Positions 16,548-25,403 of a DNA stretch of 64,000 bases are shown here, piece after piece; position 1 is the stretch's first letter; each line of letters opens with the position of its first letter. The stretch spans positions 1 to 64,000 of the forward strand of contig JADLFH010000046.1 in assembly GCA_020845705.1 (NCBI GenBank), written 5' to 3'. The stretch comes from Microthrixaceae bacterium (GTDB lineage: Bacteria; Actinomycetota; Acidimicrobiia; Acidimicrobiales; Microtrichaceae). The notes under the pieces were generated by a model. That model saw nothing but the letters and a program-made list of their open reading frames with translations, was not told the DNA's origin and made no database searches. A program made the translations under genes and the position numbers.

Positions 16548-17120
16548 ATGAGCCTCGCCAAGCCATCATGTCCGTCGTGCAACGGTGATCTGGTCCTCAC
16601 CGGCTCCGGAACGTTCGACACCTGGGTGTGTCCCTCCGGCCACGGCCTCGCAGCGACCCTGAGCGAGAGCTACGAACGTGTGCAGGACGATGAGATCTCG
16701 CGGATCTGGCAGGAGGCCCGACGTTGCCGGCCAACGGGTACCGCTCGTCGGTCTCCCACCACGGGTGCATCGATGGTGAGCGTGAAGGTGGAGTGGGATG
16801 CCGACGAGATCCCCGAGGGCGACGAGGGCGACGGTGCGAACCTGGGGTCGGTGTGGCTGGACGTCGATGTGTGGGACCAGGTGATCTGGTTCGACGACAG
16901 CGAGTTGGGCCTGATGCCCGAGGACCAGCCGGATGTGGAACCAACGGCGGAGGAGCTGGAGTCGCTCGAGTCGATTCGTCGGGCATTCGGAGACTCGATC
17001 GGCGACGCTGCCGAACAACGCGAGGGGAGGGAGATCGCGGAAACGATCTACCGCCGCATCGCCCACCATCGGGGACTGACGCGCATGCTCACCGAGGTCG
17101 GCTCGCTGGGTCGACGCTGA
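16548..17120 (+). CDS. Zinc-ribbon protein with one intact and one apparently lost Cys pair set
   Basis: A 190-residue protein beginning with a zinc ribbon: CPSCNGDLVLTGSG followed by WVCPSGHG, the second ligand pair. This is followed by ESYERVQDDEISRIW, then by a region (VEWDADEIPEGDEGD ... VWLDVDVWDQVIWFDDSELGLM) that looks like the TFIIB-type zinc-ribbon partner domain ending in xxWFD. In relatives I recall, that second domain also has Cys pairs; here they are replaced by residues such as TTGASM and DVWDQV. The C-terminus is helical and charged. Function unknown. GGGAGGGG stands 3 nt before the ATG. Confidence 0.68.
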   Translation: MSLAKPSCPSCNGDLVLTGSGTFDTWVCPSGHGLAATLSESYERVQDDEISRIWQEARRCRPTGTARRSPTTGASMVSVKVEWDADEIPEGDEGDGANLGSVWLDVDVWDQVIWFDDSELGLMPEDQPDVEPTAEELESLESIRRAFGDSIGDAAEQREGREIAETIYRRIAHHRGLTRMLTEVGSLGRR

Positions 17121-17127
17121 GCTGCGC

Positions 17128-17802
17128 TCACACTGGCTCGCGCTCGAGTCCCCACCCCGGTACCTCCAACGCGTCGGCGAGTCGTTGGAGGTAGGCGCCG
17201 CGTGGGATGTTGATCGCACCAAGCGATGCAAGGTGTGGGGTGACCCACTGGATATCGAGCAAGGTGGCACCGATGTCGTTGAGGCGATCCACCAGCGCAA
17301 CGAGGGCGACCTTTGATGCGTCGAGTGCTGTGTGGAACATCGACTCGCCGGCGAACAGGCCACCGAGGCCCACGCCGTACAACCCGCCGACGAGTCGATC
17401 GCCGTCCCATGCTTCGACCGAATGGGCGACACCGAGGCGGTGCAGCCTGCCGTATGCCGCCTCGATTCCGGAGGTTATCCAGCCGTGTCGGCGCGGCAGG
17501 GCGGCACAGGTGCCGATGACAGTGTCGAAGTCGGTGTTCATGCGTATCTCGTACCGCTTCAGCGACCGTCTCAGTGAACGGCTCACCCGGAGGCCGTCGA
17601 GGGGGATGACGCCACGGGGATCGGGCGAGAACCAACCAAGCCGTCGTCGACCGAGCGGCATGGGGAAGAGACCACGGCTGTAGGCGGCAACGAGCGTCGA
17701 GCACTCCAGGTCGCCTCCGACGCCGACCAGGTCGGTTGATCCCGCAACGGCGGGATCAGGGAAGTGCCACCGACACGCTGGAAGGCCGAGCTGGGCGATC
17801 AG
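17128..17802 (-). CDS. aat: Leucyl/phenylalanyl-tRNA-protein transferase, start codon unclear
   Basis: Aat adds Leu or Phe to N-terminal Arg/Lys of proteins and marks them for ClpS-ClpAP degradation. The core is clear: FPDPAVAG..GVGGDLECSTLVAAYSRGLFPM, WFSPDPRGVIPLDGLRVSRSLRR, AHSVEAWDGDRLVGGLYGV, FAGESMFHTALDASKVAL and LDIQWVTPHLASLGA. No ATG, GTG or TTG occurs in frame close to the expected N-terminus. The gene may use the CTG at 17802, reached by coupling to the upstream dehydrogenase gene, whose stop codon lies at 17804-17806. The nearest in-frame standard start is a TTG deep inside that gene. It ends 7 nt from the convergent zinc-ribbon gene. Confidence 0.86.
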   Translation of the reverse strand: MIAQLGLPACRWHFPDPAVAGSTDLVGVGGDLECSTLVAAYSRGLFPMPLGRRRLGWFSPDPRGVIPLDGLRVSRSLRRSLKRYEIRMNTDFDTVIGTCAALPRRHGWITSGIEAAYGRLHRLGVAHSVEAWDGDRLVGGLYGVGLGGLFAGESMFHTALDASKVALVALVDRLNDIGATLLDIQWVTPHLASLGAINIPRGAYLQRLADALEVPGWGLEREPV

Positions 17803-17803
17803 C

Positions 17804-18655
17804 TCATCGGCTGTAGTCGTAGAACCCCTGCCCGGACTTCCGGCCGATCGTGCCGGCTGAGACCATGCGCCGCAGAAGAGGAACCGCCGCGTAGTTCGGA
17901 TCGCGGAACTCCTCGTAGAGCGCGTCGAGGATCGCCACCGAGGTGTCAAGACCGACCAGGTCCAACAACGCAAGTGGCCCCATCGGGAACCCGCAGCCGC
18001 CCTTCATGGCGGCGTCGATGCCTTCGCGGTCTGCGGTGCCGTTCTCGAGCATGCGCACTGCGTTGTTCAGGTAGGGGAACAGCAGCGCGTTGACGATGAA
18101 ACCAGCGCGGTCCTGGACCTCGACGGGTCCCTTGCCGCACTTCTCGGCAAACCCGGTGACCTCGGCGATCGTCTCGTCGGACGCGGTGAGCGGGCGTACG
18201 ATCTCGACGAGGGACATCGCCGGCGCCGGGTTGAAGAAGTGCACCCCACACACCCGCTCGCGCCGGCCGGTGACGACCGCCATCTCGATGACCGGCAGGG
18301 TGGAGGTGTTGGTGGCGAGGATCGCACCTGGCTTCACGATCCCGTCGAGCTCGGCGAACAGCGACTTCTTCACGTCGAGGTCCTCGACGACCGACTCGAT
18401 TACGAGATCGCAGTCAGCGAGGGCACTGAGCTTCTCGGTGGCCGATACCCGCCCTAGCACCGCGGCGCGGGTCTCCTCGTCGATCTTGCCGCGCTCGAGC
18501 TGCTTGCCCAGGGACTTCTCCAGTGAGGCGACCATGGCATCCGCGGTCTCCTGCTTGCGCGACCGCAACACCACCTCGTAGCCGGCCTTTGCGGCCACCT
18601 CCGCGATGCCTGAACCCATGATGCCGGAACCCACGATGCCTACCCTCGAGATCAT
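17804..18655 (-). CDS. 3-hydroxybutyryl-CoA/3-hydroxyacyl-CoA dehydrogenase
   Basis: A 283-residue NAD(P)-dependent dehydrogenase that interconverts acetoacetyl-CoA and 3-hydroxybutyryl-CoA in fatty-acid or butyrate metabolism; the mycobacterial counterpart is called FadB2. It has an N-terminal Rossmann motif VGIVGSGIMGSGIAEV (residues 5-20), the catalytic His-Glu pair in GVHFFNPAPAMSLVEIV, and the C-terminal dimerisation domain with GFIVNALLFPYLNNAV and MGPLALLDLVGLD. The ATG start follows a TATCTT hexamer by 7 nt and is therefore probably leaderless. It is cotranscribed with aat. Confidence 0.92.
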   Translation of the reverse strand: MISRVGIVGSGIMGSGIAEVAAKAGYEVVLRSRKQETADAMVASLEKSLGKQLERGKIDEETRAAVLGRVSATEKLSALADCDLVIESVVEDLDVKKSLFAELDGIVKPGAILATNTSTLPVIEMAVVTGRRERVCGVHFFNPAPAMSLVEIVRPLTASDETIAEVTGFAEKCGKGPVEVQDRAGFIVNALLFPYLNNAVRMLENGTADREGIDAAMKGGCGFPMGPLALLDLVGLDTSVAILDALYEEFRDPNYAAVPLLRRMVSAGTIGRKSGQGFYDYSR

Positions 18656-18662
18656 GGGCTCG

Positions 18663-18668
18663 AAGATA
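18663..18668 (-). promoter_or_regulatory. -10 hexamer TATCTT, leaderless promoter
   Basis: On the minus strand TATCTT is followed by 7 nt and the ATG at 18655 of the hydroxyacyl-CoA dehydrogenase gene. Confidence 0.5.
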
Positions 18669-18744
18669 GGGGCCCGGTACCCTGCGGAGAACGTTGTGGC
18701 ACTGCCGAACCCGCGGCGCAGCGCACAGAAGATTGGTTTGAACG

Positions 18745-19428
18745 ATGACAGGCACCTTGGCGCTGATCGGCGGAGCGGAGTGGACCGACGGTTGCACTTT
18801 CGACTCGAAGTTGCTGGAGGCTTCGGGCGGCAGTGTCGTCACGCTCCTTCCGACCGCTTCGGCTTATCAGAGGCCCGACAGAGTGGCGGCCAAGGCGGAG
18901 AGCTGGTTCTCGTCGATGGGCGCGACCGTCGAAGTGCTGCCCGTGCTGCGCCGGGCAGACGCTCTCGATCCCGGCCTCGCCGCTCGGGCCGCTGAAGCGA
19001 CCCTCGTCTATCTCGCCGGTGGGTCGCCCATGCATCTCCGGTCGGTGCTGAAGGACTCCCCGCTTTGGGAGGCGATCGTCTCCGCATGGCTGGGGGGAGC
19101 GGTTCTCGCCGCGGTCGCGGAGGCGACCACGGTGCTCAGCACCCACATGGTCGACCTGCGCGGGGGAGCGTTCACCGTCGGGCTCGACCTATTCGACGAT
19201 GTCACCGTGATCCCGCGCTATGACCGGTGGTCGGAGGACACCTGGCATCGCACGGCACAGCTCGCACCCCCAGCGATGGCGGTCGTGGGAATCGACGAAG
19301 GCACCGCCGTGTTGGCAACGCCCGAAGGGTGGACCGGCAGTGGAGCGGGGTCGGCGGTGGCCTATCGCGACGGGCAGAGGATCGACATCGAGAGGCTAGA
19401 ACCGCTGCGGGCGTTCAGGACTCGGTGA
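18745..19428 (+). CDS. Peptidase S51 (dipeptidase E/cyanophycinase)-like protein lacking the nucleophile motif
   Basis: A 227-residue protein with the class I glutamine-amidotransferase-like fold of family S51: LALIGGAEWT at the start, VVTLLPTASAY, ATLVYLAGGSPMHLRSVL (the GG loop), and GIDEGTAVL near the C-terminus. At the nucleophile elbow, where active members have GxSAGA, this protein reads LAAVAEATT, so the catalytic serine is missing. It may be a binding protein or an enzyme of different chemistry. Its 3' end overlaps the convergent cyclophilin gene by 14 nt. The frame and length are intact, so it is not a decayed gene. Confidence 0.75.
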   Translation: MTGTLALIGGAEWTDGCTFDSKLLEASGGSVVTLLPTASAYQRPDRVAAKAESWFSSMGATVEVLPVLRRADALDPGLAARAAEATLVYLAGGSPMHLRSVLKDSPLWEAIVSAWLGGAVLAAVAEATTVLSTHMVDLRGGAFTVGLDLFDDVTVIPRYDRWSEDTWHRTAQLAPPAMAVVGIDEGTAVLATPEGWTGSGAGSAVAYRDGQRIDIERLEPLRAFRTR

Positions 19429-20269
19429 CAGTCACCTTTTCGATGGTCACCTGCTCGGTCGGTGCCCCGTCGTTGCCTCCGCTTCCGTCCTGGGTCTGAT
19501 TCACGCTCTTGACGGCGTTGATCAGGCCGAGCACGTCGAGCCCCTCGGTCACCTGCCCGAACAGTGCATAGGACGGCGGAAGTTGCGCGCCCTGCTCGCC
19601 CGTGATGAAGAACATCTGAGCGCCGCCGGAGTTGGGCTGGCCAGTGTTGGCCATGGCGAGTGACCCCACCTTGTATTCGCCGGCCTGGGGCAGCTCGTCG
19701 GGGATCGTGTAGCCGAACTCGGCGGCGTTCGACGGGTTCTTGGACGGGTCACCGAACTGGGCTGCGAAGTCCTTCACGATCCGGAAGAAGGGCTGTCCGT
19801 CGAAGAAGTGGTAACGCGCGAGCACCACGAAGTTGTTCACCGTCTGAGGTGCCTTCTTCGCGTCGAGAGCGACGACCATCGTGCCCTTCGAGGTCTCGAA
19901 CGTGGCGGTGTAGGTCTTGGACGCGTCGATGCAGGTTGGAGGCGCCTTGTCGAACGCAGTGGTGCGCTCGGAGGTGCCGTCAGCCTTCGGGCACGGGGTG
20001 TCGCCGAGGATCGACGCTCCCGGGCCCGGACCCACGAGCTGAACCACCCCACCCTTCGCGGTTGTCGTGGTCTTTTCGGTGCCCGACTCCTTCGAGGAGT
20101 CCTCGCCGCCGAGGAGGGTCGTGACCATTACGACCACGGCGACGATGGCCGCCAGGGCGCCGATGTTGATGAATCTGCGGCGGCGTGCCTGGCGGGTCGC
20201 TTCACGACGTGCCTCTTCGAGGCGGGTCGTGCGGAGCTCTTTTTGTCGTTCGCGCTTGTCTGTACCCAC
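19415..20269 (-). CDS. Membrane-anchored peptidyl-prolyl isomerase (cyclophilin)
   Basis: A 284-residue cyclophilin-type prolyl isomerase. After a charged N-terminus (DKRERQKELRTTRLEEARRE) there is one transmembrane helix (about residues 34-53), a Thr/Gly linker, and an extracytoplasmic cyclophilin domain with APQTVNNFVVLARYHFFDG, FRIVKDFAAQFGDP, GSLAMANTGQPNSGGAQMFFIT and YALFGQVTEGLDVLGLI. This layout matches mycobacterial PpiB (Rv2582). The GTG at 20269 lies 9 nt after TATCGT on the minus strand. It diverges from lysC with only 25 nt between the two start codons. It probably assists folding of exported proteins. Confidence 0.9.
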   Translation of the reverse strand: MGTDKRERQKELRTTRLEEARREATRQARRRRFINIGALAAIVAVVVMVTTLLGGEDSSKESGTEKTTTTAKGGVVQLVGPGPGASILGDTPCPKADGTSERTTAFDKAPPTCIDASKTYTATFETSKGTMVVALDAKKAPQTVNNFVVLARYHFFDGQPFFRIVKDFAAQFGDPSKNPSNAAEFGYTIPDELPQAGEYKVGSLAMANTGQPNSGGAQMFFITGEQGAQLPPSYALFGQVTEGLDVLGLINAVKSVNQTQDGSGGNDGAPTEQVTIEKVTVTES

Positions 20270-20282
20270 GGGTCGGAGACGA

Positions 20283-20288
20283 TACCGT
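20283..20288 (+). promoter_or_regulatory. -10 hexamer TACCGT of lysC, overlapping the divergent cyclophilin -10
   Basis: TACCGT is followed by 6 nt and the GTG at 20295. The opposite-strand hexamer TATCGT (20279-20284) overlaps it by 2 nt, so the two promoters share DNA and could exclude each other. Confidence 0.5.
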
Positions 20289-20294
20289 GTGGCC

Positions 20295-21515
20295 GTGGCC
20301 CGTCTGGTGCAGAAGTTCGGTGGCACGTCTGTGGGCTCACCGGATCGCATTCGGGAGGTCGCCGATTGGGTCGCGCGGTGTCGTCGACGAGGTGACGAGG
20401 TCGTGCTGGTCGTCTCTGCGATGGGCAAGGAGACCGACGAACTGTTGCACATCGCGGCCGAGGTGTCCGGTACCCGCCCGGGCCGGGAGATGGACATGTT
20501 GATAACGGCGGGGGAACGCAAGGCGATAGCGCTCGTGTGCATGGCGCTGGCCGACCTCGGTGTCGAGGCGGAGAGCTACACGGGTTCTCAAGCGGGTTTC
20601 ATCACCGACACGAACCACACCGACGCGAAGATCCTCGATGTCAGGGCCGATCGCATCCGTGCGGCCTTGGAGGCCGGCCGTGTACCGGTGGTGGCGGGGG
20701 CGCAGGGCGTCTCAACCGACCACGATGTGACCTTCCTGGGCCGTGGGGGTTCCGACACCACCGCTGTCGCATTGGCCAAAGCGCTCGGTGCCGACGCGTG
20801 CGAGCTCTACACCGATGTCACCGGTGTCTTCACAACCGACCCAAGGGTCGTTGCCGAGGCCCGGAAGATGCACGTGATCAGCTTCGATGAGTTGCTCGAG
20901 ATGACCGCCACGGGTTGTCCCAAGCCCGCAATGCGTTCGGTGGAGTACGCGCGGCGCCACGGTGTTCGCCTGCACGTCCGCTCCGCGTTCACCTGGGAGC
21001 AGGGCACCTGGGTCGAGGAGGACCCCGAAATGGAACATGCTGTCGTTGCCGCGATCACCCATGACCTCTCCGAGGCGAAGATCACGGTGTCTGGGGTACC
21101 TGATCGTCCGGGGGTGGCGGCGCAGCTGTTCCGCGCGTTGGCCGACAACGCCGTCAACGTGGACATGATCGTGCAGAACGCGTCGGAGCAGGGCCACACC
21201 GACATCTCCTTCACCGTTCCCCACGCCCAGTTGGCGACCTCGATGGAGGTGGTCGAAGCCTTGAGCGGGGCGCTAGGGGCGGTATCGGTGTCCAGCGACG
21301 CCGACATCGCCCGGGTTTCGGTGATAGGTGCTGGGATGAAGACGAATCCCGGCACCGCGGCCTCGATGTTCGAGACCCTCGCCACCAGTGGCATCAACAT
21401 CGACATGATCTCGACCTCGGCCATCCGGATCTCCTGTGTGGTCGCCCAGCCCGATGCCGAGCGTGCCGTGCAGGTGCTGCACCAGGCCTTCGAGCTGGAC
21501 CAGAGCCTGTACTGA
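20295..21515 (+). CDS. lysC: Aspartate kinase
   Basis: Aspartokinase phosphorylates aspartate, the entry step to lysine, diaminopimelate, threonine and methionine. The 406-residue protein has the N-terminal kinase signature VQKFGGTSVGS (residues 5-15), VAGAQGV, GRGGSDTTAVALA, LYTDVTGVFTTDPR, and two C-terminal ACT domains (from about residue 255) with SGVPDRPGVAAQLF and VIGAGMKTNPGTAASMFETLA, which bind feedback inhibitors. The frame is open back to 20067; the GTG at 20295 is chosen from the -10 hexamer and family N-terminus, with GTG 20289 as alternative. asd follows 48 nt downstream. Confidence 0.96.
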   Translation: MARLVQKFGGTSVGSPDRIREVADWVARCRRRGDEVVLVVSAMGKETDELLHIAAEVSGTRPGREMDMLITAGERKAIALVCMALADLGVEAESYTGSQAGFITDTNHTDAKILDVRADRIRAALEAGRVPVVAGAQGVSTDHDVTFLGRGGSDTTAVALAKALGADACELYTDVTGVFTTDPRVVAEARKMHVISFDELLEMTATGCPKPAMRSVEYARRHGVRLHVRSAFTWEQGTWVEEDPEMEHAVVAAITHDLSEAKITVSGVPDRPGVAAQLFRALADNAVNVDMIVQNASEQGHTDISFTVPHAQLATSMEVVEALSGALGAVSVSSDADIARVSVIGAGMKTNPGTAASMFETLATSGINIDMISTSAIRISCVVAQPDAERAVQVLHQAFELDQSLY

Positions 21516-22595
<1,080 letters not shown>

Positions 22596-22631
22596 TCGCT
22601 GCCCGGCTCCGCCCCGCTTCACCGACCCGCT

Positions 22632-22690
22632 TCACCGAACTTGCGTACGGATCCGCCCTTCGCCGACGGATTCCTACGCAAGTTCGGTGA
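22632..22690. repeat. Dispersed palindromic element, copy B
   Basis: Two 26-nt arms (22632-22657 and 22665-22690) flank a 7-nt loop CTTCGCC and differ at only three positions. Arms share the CGAACTTGCGTA core with the element at 10880-10930, and the loop is close to the complement of the loop there. This copy sits between the convergent ends of asd and the CAP lipoprotein gene and could end transcription from both sides. Confidence 0.75.
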
Positions 22691-22695
22691 GGGTG

Positions 22696-23130
22696 TCAGG
22701 TATGCATGAACTCGTGCACCGTGAAGACGCGGTGGGTGCCGTCGGGACAGGTTCCCCACACCGCGGCGGCGCCCATGGAGGTGAAAGACGGGTCCAAGAT
22801 GTTGGCCCGGTGACCCGGCGAGTTCATGTAGGCGTCGTGCACCTGGGCGATTGTGCCGCCGTAGCCCACGTTCTCACCAAGCTTCATCCACTCCTCGGGA
22901 GCACCGTCGGACAGCTTGCTGTGCGAGAGGCTGCAACTGTCCCGCAGGCGTTGAGCCCAGGCGTCCGCTTTGCGGTCCAGGGTGAGGTTCTCGCGCAGCG
23001 GCGGCAAGCCGGCCTCGGCACGGGATGCGTTCACCTCCGCGATCACCTCGTTACGGTCCACCGGTGTCGACTCACATGCCGACGCCAGTACCCCGATGCA
23101 CAACATGCCCGCCGCGGCGATCATCCTCAT
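22696..23130 (-). CDS. CAP (SCP/PR-1) domain lipoprotein
   Basis: A 144-residue secreted lipoprotein. The signal peptide ends in a lipobox (LASAC). The mature part is a compact CAP domain: VIAEVNASRAEAGLPPLREN, WAQRLRDSCSLSHSKLSDG, GENVGYGGTIAQVHDAYMNSPGHRANIL and the closing VFTVHEFM. His and Glu residues of the CAP cavity (SHS, GEN, GHR) are present. The ATG at 23130 gives a normal signal peptide; the frame continues to a GTG at 23184. CAP proteins of bacteria have few known functions; wall or lipid binding are options. It ends just beside palindrome B. Confidence 0.85.
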   Translation of the reverse strand: MRMIAAAGMLCIGVLASACESTPVDRNEVIAEVNASRAEAGLPPLRENLTLDRKADAWAQRLRDSCSLSHSKLSDGAPEEWMKLGENVGYGGTIAQVHDAYMNSPGHRANILDPSFTSMGAAAVWGTCPDGTHRVFTVHEFMHT

Positions 23131-23271
23131 GGTTCGATGCCGTTGGATCCCGCCGTGGCACCTTGACGTATTAAGTCGAGCCACGAAGCAACTATCGGAT
23201 CGTGATCCGTGAACCCTTGAACTTTGTCTCTGTCGTCCGATTAGGTATGACCACCAGCGGTGGAGATGGAA

Positions 23272-23349
23272 TGGTCGGGGAGGGGAGATTTGAACTCCCG
23301 GCCTCCACGTCCCGAACGTGGCGCGCTAACCAAACTGCGCTACTCCCCG
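23272..23349 (-). tRNA. tRNA-Pro (anticodon CGG)
   Basis: On the minus strand this is a full cloverleaf. The acceptor stem CGGGGAG pairs with CTCCCCG, the anticodon stem CCACG pairs with CGTGG around loop TTCGGGA (anticodon CGG), and the T loop reads GTTCAAATC. The 3' CCA is encoded. A short hairpin CCACC-GCT-GGTGG follows the gene at about 23250-23263. Confidence 0.95.
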
Positions 23350-23421
23350 GTGGTGCAGCCCGGCGATGGTAGCGCCGGGCCGGGCCGCCCTCGCAAGGCA
23401 GAACCCCATGTTGGGAATCGA

Positions 23422-23826
23422 TCAGAGGGTCACGACATCGGCAGCGTCGGCCCAGTCGATGCCTTCCAGCACCGCGGTTGCAGCTCGGCGGAGACGGATC
23501 GGGTCGAGCGGCTTGAGTATCCATCCGTCCGCGCCCGAGCGGCGAGCGAGGAAGTCGTCGGCCTCGCGGTCGATCAGCAGCAGGATTCGCTGCGGTGGAA
23601 GCCGATCGGCGCTCTGCTCGTGACGGAGGTCGAGGCAGGCCGCGAAGCCCCCCATCGCACCGATCTGAAGGTCCAACACGATGAGATCGGGATCACGTTC
23701 CAACACCGCCGAGCGCACTTCGCGTCCTGCCTGCACGCGGTGGAGCTCGCACTCCGAGCTTCCCAAGGCGGCGTCGAGCTCGGCGAAGACCGCGTCGGAA
23801 TCGGTGGCGACGAGGATGTGCTGCAC
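23422..23826 (-). CDS. Single-domain response regulator
   Basis: A 134-residue CheY-like receiver with no output domain. It begins QHILVATDSDAVFAELDAALG, carries the phosphoacceptor Asp in DLIVLDLQIGAMGGF, and has the conserved Lys in GWILKPLDP. The start at the GTG at 23826 follows a TACCCT hexamer by 7 nt; the longer frame to 23901 is not needed. It diverges from the STAS gene at 23933 with 106 nt between. No histidine kinase is nearby. Pairing of a stand-alone receiver with a STAS protein is a usual layout for partner-switching control. Confidence 0.85.
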   Translation of the reverse strand: MQHILVATDSDAVFAELDAALGSSECELHRVQAGREVRSAVLERDPDLIVLDLQIGAMGGFAACLDLRHEQSADRLPPQRILLLIDREADDFLARRSGADGWILKPLDPIRLRRAATAVLEGIDWADAADVVTL

Positions 23827-23833
23827 AGCGTGG

Positions 23834-23839
23834 AGGGTA
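23834..23839 (-). promoter_or_regulatory. -10 hexamer TACCCT, leaderless promoter
   Basis: On the minus strand TACCCT is followed by 7 nt and the GTG at 23826 of the response-regulator gene. Confidence 0.45.
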
Positions 23840-23932
23840 TCTCTCCCCGCCGGCCCGTCTCGACTTCGCGGCGACAGGTTCCCCGGTGGGCTGGGTACCA
23901 TGGCGCCTCGACACGGCTATGGCCCAAGGTAG

Positions 23933-24274
23933 GTGGATGTGCAGATCGAGGTGTCCGAGCACAGTGGTTGCGATGTCACTCGCCCCAGCGGCGAGCTGGA
24001 CGCGTCAACCGTCACCGAGTTCCGGGAGCACTTGGCATCGCTGGTCGGCACCGGCAGTCTCGTCATCGACCTCTGCGACGTGCCGTTCATGGATTCGGCC
24101 GGATTGGGTGCCCTCATCGGCGGTATCCGGCGCATTCGTGATGCCGGCGGGAGTGTGGGCGTCGTGTGCGATCGGCCCAGTGTGTTGCGCCTGTTGCACA
24201 CCACGGGGTTCGACCGCATCGTGGACGTCGCGCCGACCTTGGGTGAGGCGGTCGGCAACCTGGCGAGCACCTGA
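23933..24274 (+). CDS. STAS domain protein (anti-sigma factor antagonist)
   Basis: A 113-residue STAS protein of the SpoIIAA/RsbV type. It reads VTRPSGELDASTVTEFREHL, then LVIDLCDVPFMDSAGLGALIGGIRRIRDAGGSV, where the serine of DSAGL is the site normally phosphorylated by an anti-sigma kinase. Such proteins release sigma factors when dephosphorylated. The GTG at 23933 and a second GTG at 23939 are both possible starts; AAGG at 23926-23929 favours the second by spacing. A TACCAT -10-like hexamer lies at about 23898. The kinase partner is not in the window. Confidence 0.88.
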   Translation: MDVQIEVSEHSGCDVTRPSGELDASTVTEFREHLASLVGTGSLVIDLCDVPFMDSAGLGALIGGIRRIRDAGGSVGVVCDRPSVLRLLHTTGFDRIVDVAPTLGEAVGNLAST

Positions 24275-24308
24275 CCTGCCACGGCGAGGTTGCCGCGGCG
24301 CACCGCGG

Positions 24309-25403
24309 TCAGCGCGAGCCGAGGAGCACGTCTCCGAAGCGGGTGAGGGTGTCCAGATCGCAGACCTCGAATGGCAGCAACGGCACTCGCTGGACCGGTG
24401 CCGGCGCGATCCGCTCTGAGAGGTCGGCCAGGTGTTCGGCCTCGCCCTGCGCCACGGTTCGGAGGTCTGCCAGCGCCGTGTAGAGGTTGCCCAACGTGGT
24501 GCCTGCGAAGGTCTCCGCGCGCTTGCGGTCGGCGAGGGGATTGCCCGCTCCGGGGTCGGGATGCATTCGGTTGACCACCAGCGCCTCGACCGTGATGTGG
24601 TGCTCGCCGAGCTTGCCGGCGAAGAACGAGGCTTCCTCGACGGTGTCCGCGCGAGGTGACGCGACAAGCACGAACGCCGTCTCGTCTGATCCCAGGAGTC
24701 GATCCACCCGCTTCGCACGGTCCTTGAATCCTTCGTCCATTCCTTCGAACGCGACGAAGAACGCGATCGCGTCCGCGATCACCTCTCCGCCCACGACCTT
24801 GCCCACCGAGCGCAGGAAGCCCTGAGCCGCGACGTTGACCGCTTTGACGATGCCCCTGGTGGGTGCAGTGAGCAGGCGGTAGAGGCGATGATCGAGGAAC
24901 CGGGCCAGGCGGTTGGGTGCTTCGAGGAAGTCGAGCGCGTTGCGGGTCGGGGGCGTGTCCACGACGATCAGGTCGAAATCCGTCTCCTCGTAGAGTTCGA
25001 AGAGCTTCTCGGTGGCCATGTACTCCTGCGTGCCCGACAACGCCCCGGAGATGTTGCGGTAGAAACGGTTGGCGAGGATCTTGTCGGCCTGCTCCTGCGA
25101 TCCGGCGTACTTGGCAACCAGGCCGTTGAACGTGCTCTCGGTGTCGAGCATCAGGGCATAGAGCTCTCCGGGCCAGTTGCCGTCGATGATCGAGGGTGAG
25201 TTGGTGAGCCCTGCCAACCCGAGCGCGTCAGCGAGTCGACGGGCTGGATCGATGGTCACGACCACGGCTCGCCTGCCAGCTCGCGTCGCCGCGAGCGCCA
25301 GCGCGGCCGCAGTCGTCGTCTTGCCGACACCGCCCGAACCACAGCAGATGACCACGCGTCGCGTCATGAGCAGATCTGTCAGCGAACCACCGGCTGGGCT
25401 CAC
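24309..25403 (-). CDS. ArsA/GET3-type ATPase, partner without the signature lysine
   Basis: A 364-residue member of the ArsA/Get3 ATPase family. The P loop is GSGGVGKTTT (about residues 22-31): it has the catalytic GKT but lacks the first signature Lys seen as GKGG in the neighbouring paralog. Further motifs are VVVTIDPARRLADALG (switch I Asp), LIVVDTPPTRNALDFLEAP (switch II) and VNRMHPD. The gene overlaps the next ATPase gene by 4 nt. The pair matches Rv3679/Rv3680 of M. tuberculosis, remembered as an asymmetric complex located near whiB4; here a whiB gene also lies nearby. The cargo is unknown. Confidence 0.88.
   Translation of the reverse strand: MSPAGGSLTDLLMTRRVVICCGSGGVGKTTTAAALALAATRAGRRAVVVTIDPARRLADALGLAGLTNSPSIIDGNWPGELYALMLDTESTFNGLVAKYAGSQEQADKILANRFYRNISGALSGTQEYMATEKLFELYEETDFDLIVVDTPPTRNALDFLEAPNRLARFLDHRLYRLLTAPTRGIVKAVNVAAQGFLRSVGKVVGGEVIADAIAFFVAFEGMDEGFKDRAKRVDRLLGSDETAFVLVASPRADTVEEASFFAGKLGEHHITVEALVVNRMHPDPGAGNPLADRKRAETFAGTTLGNLYTALADLRTVAQGEAEHLADLSERIAPAPVQRVPLLPFEVCDLDTLTRFGDVLLGSR

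Noticed and set aside
17128-17973. aat starting at the TTG at 17973
   Set aside because: This would place about 57 residues of non-Aat sequence inside the dehydrogenase gene; Aat proteins do not have such an extension.
19415-19428. The 14-nt convergent overlap of two genes as evidence of frame error
   Set aside because: Both proteins end with sensible C-termini, and 3-14 nt convergent gaps or overlaps recur in this compact genome (for example at 15927/15932, 32227/32231 and 47361/47370).
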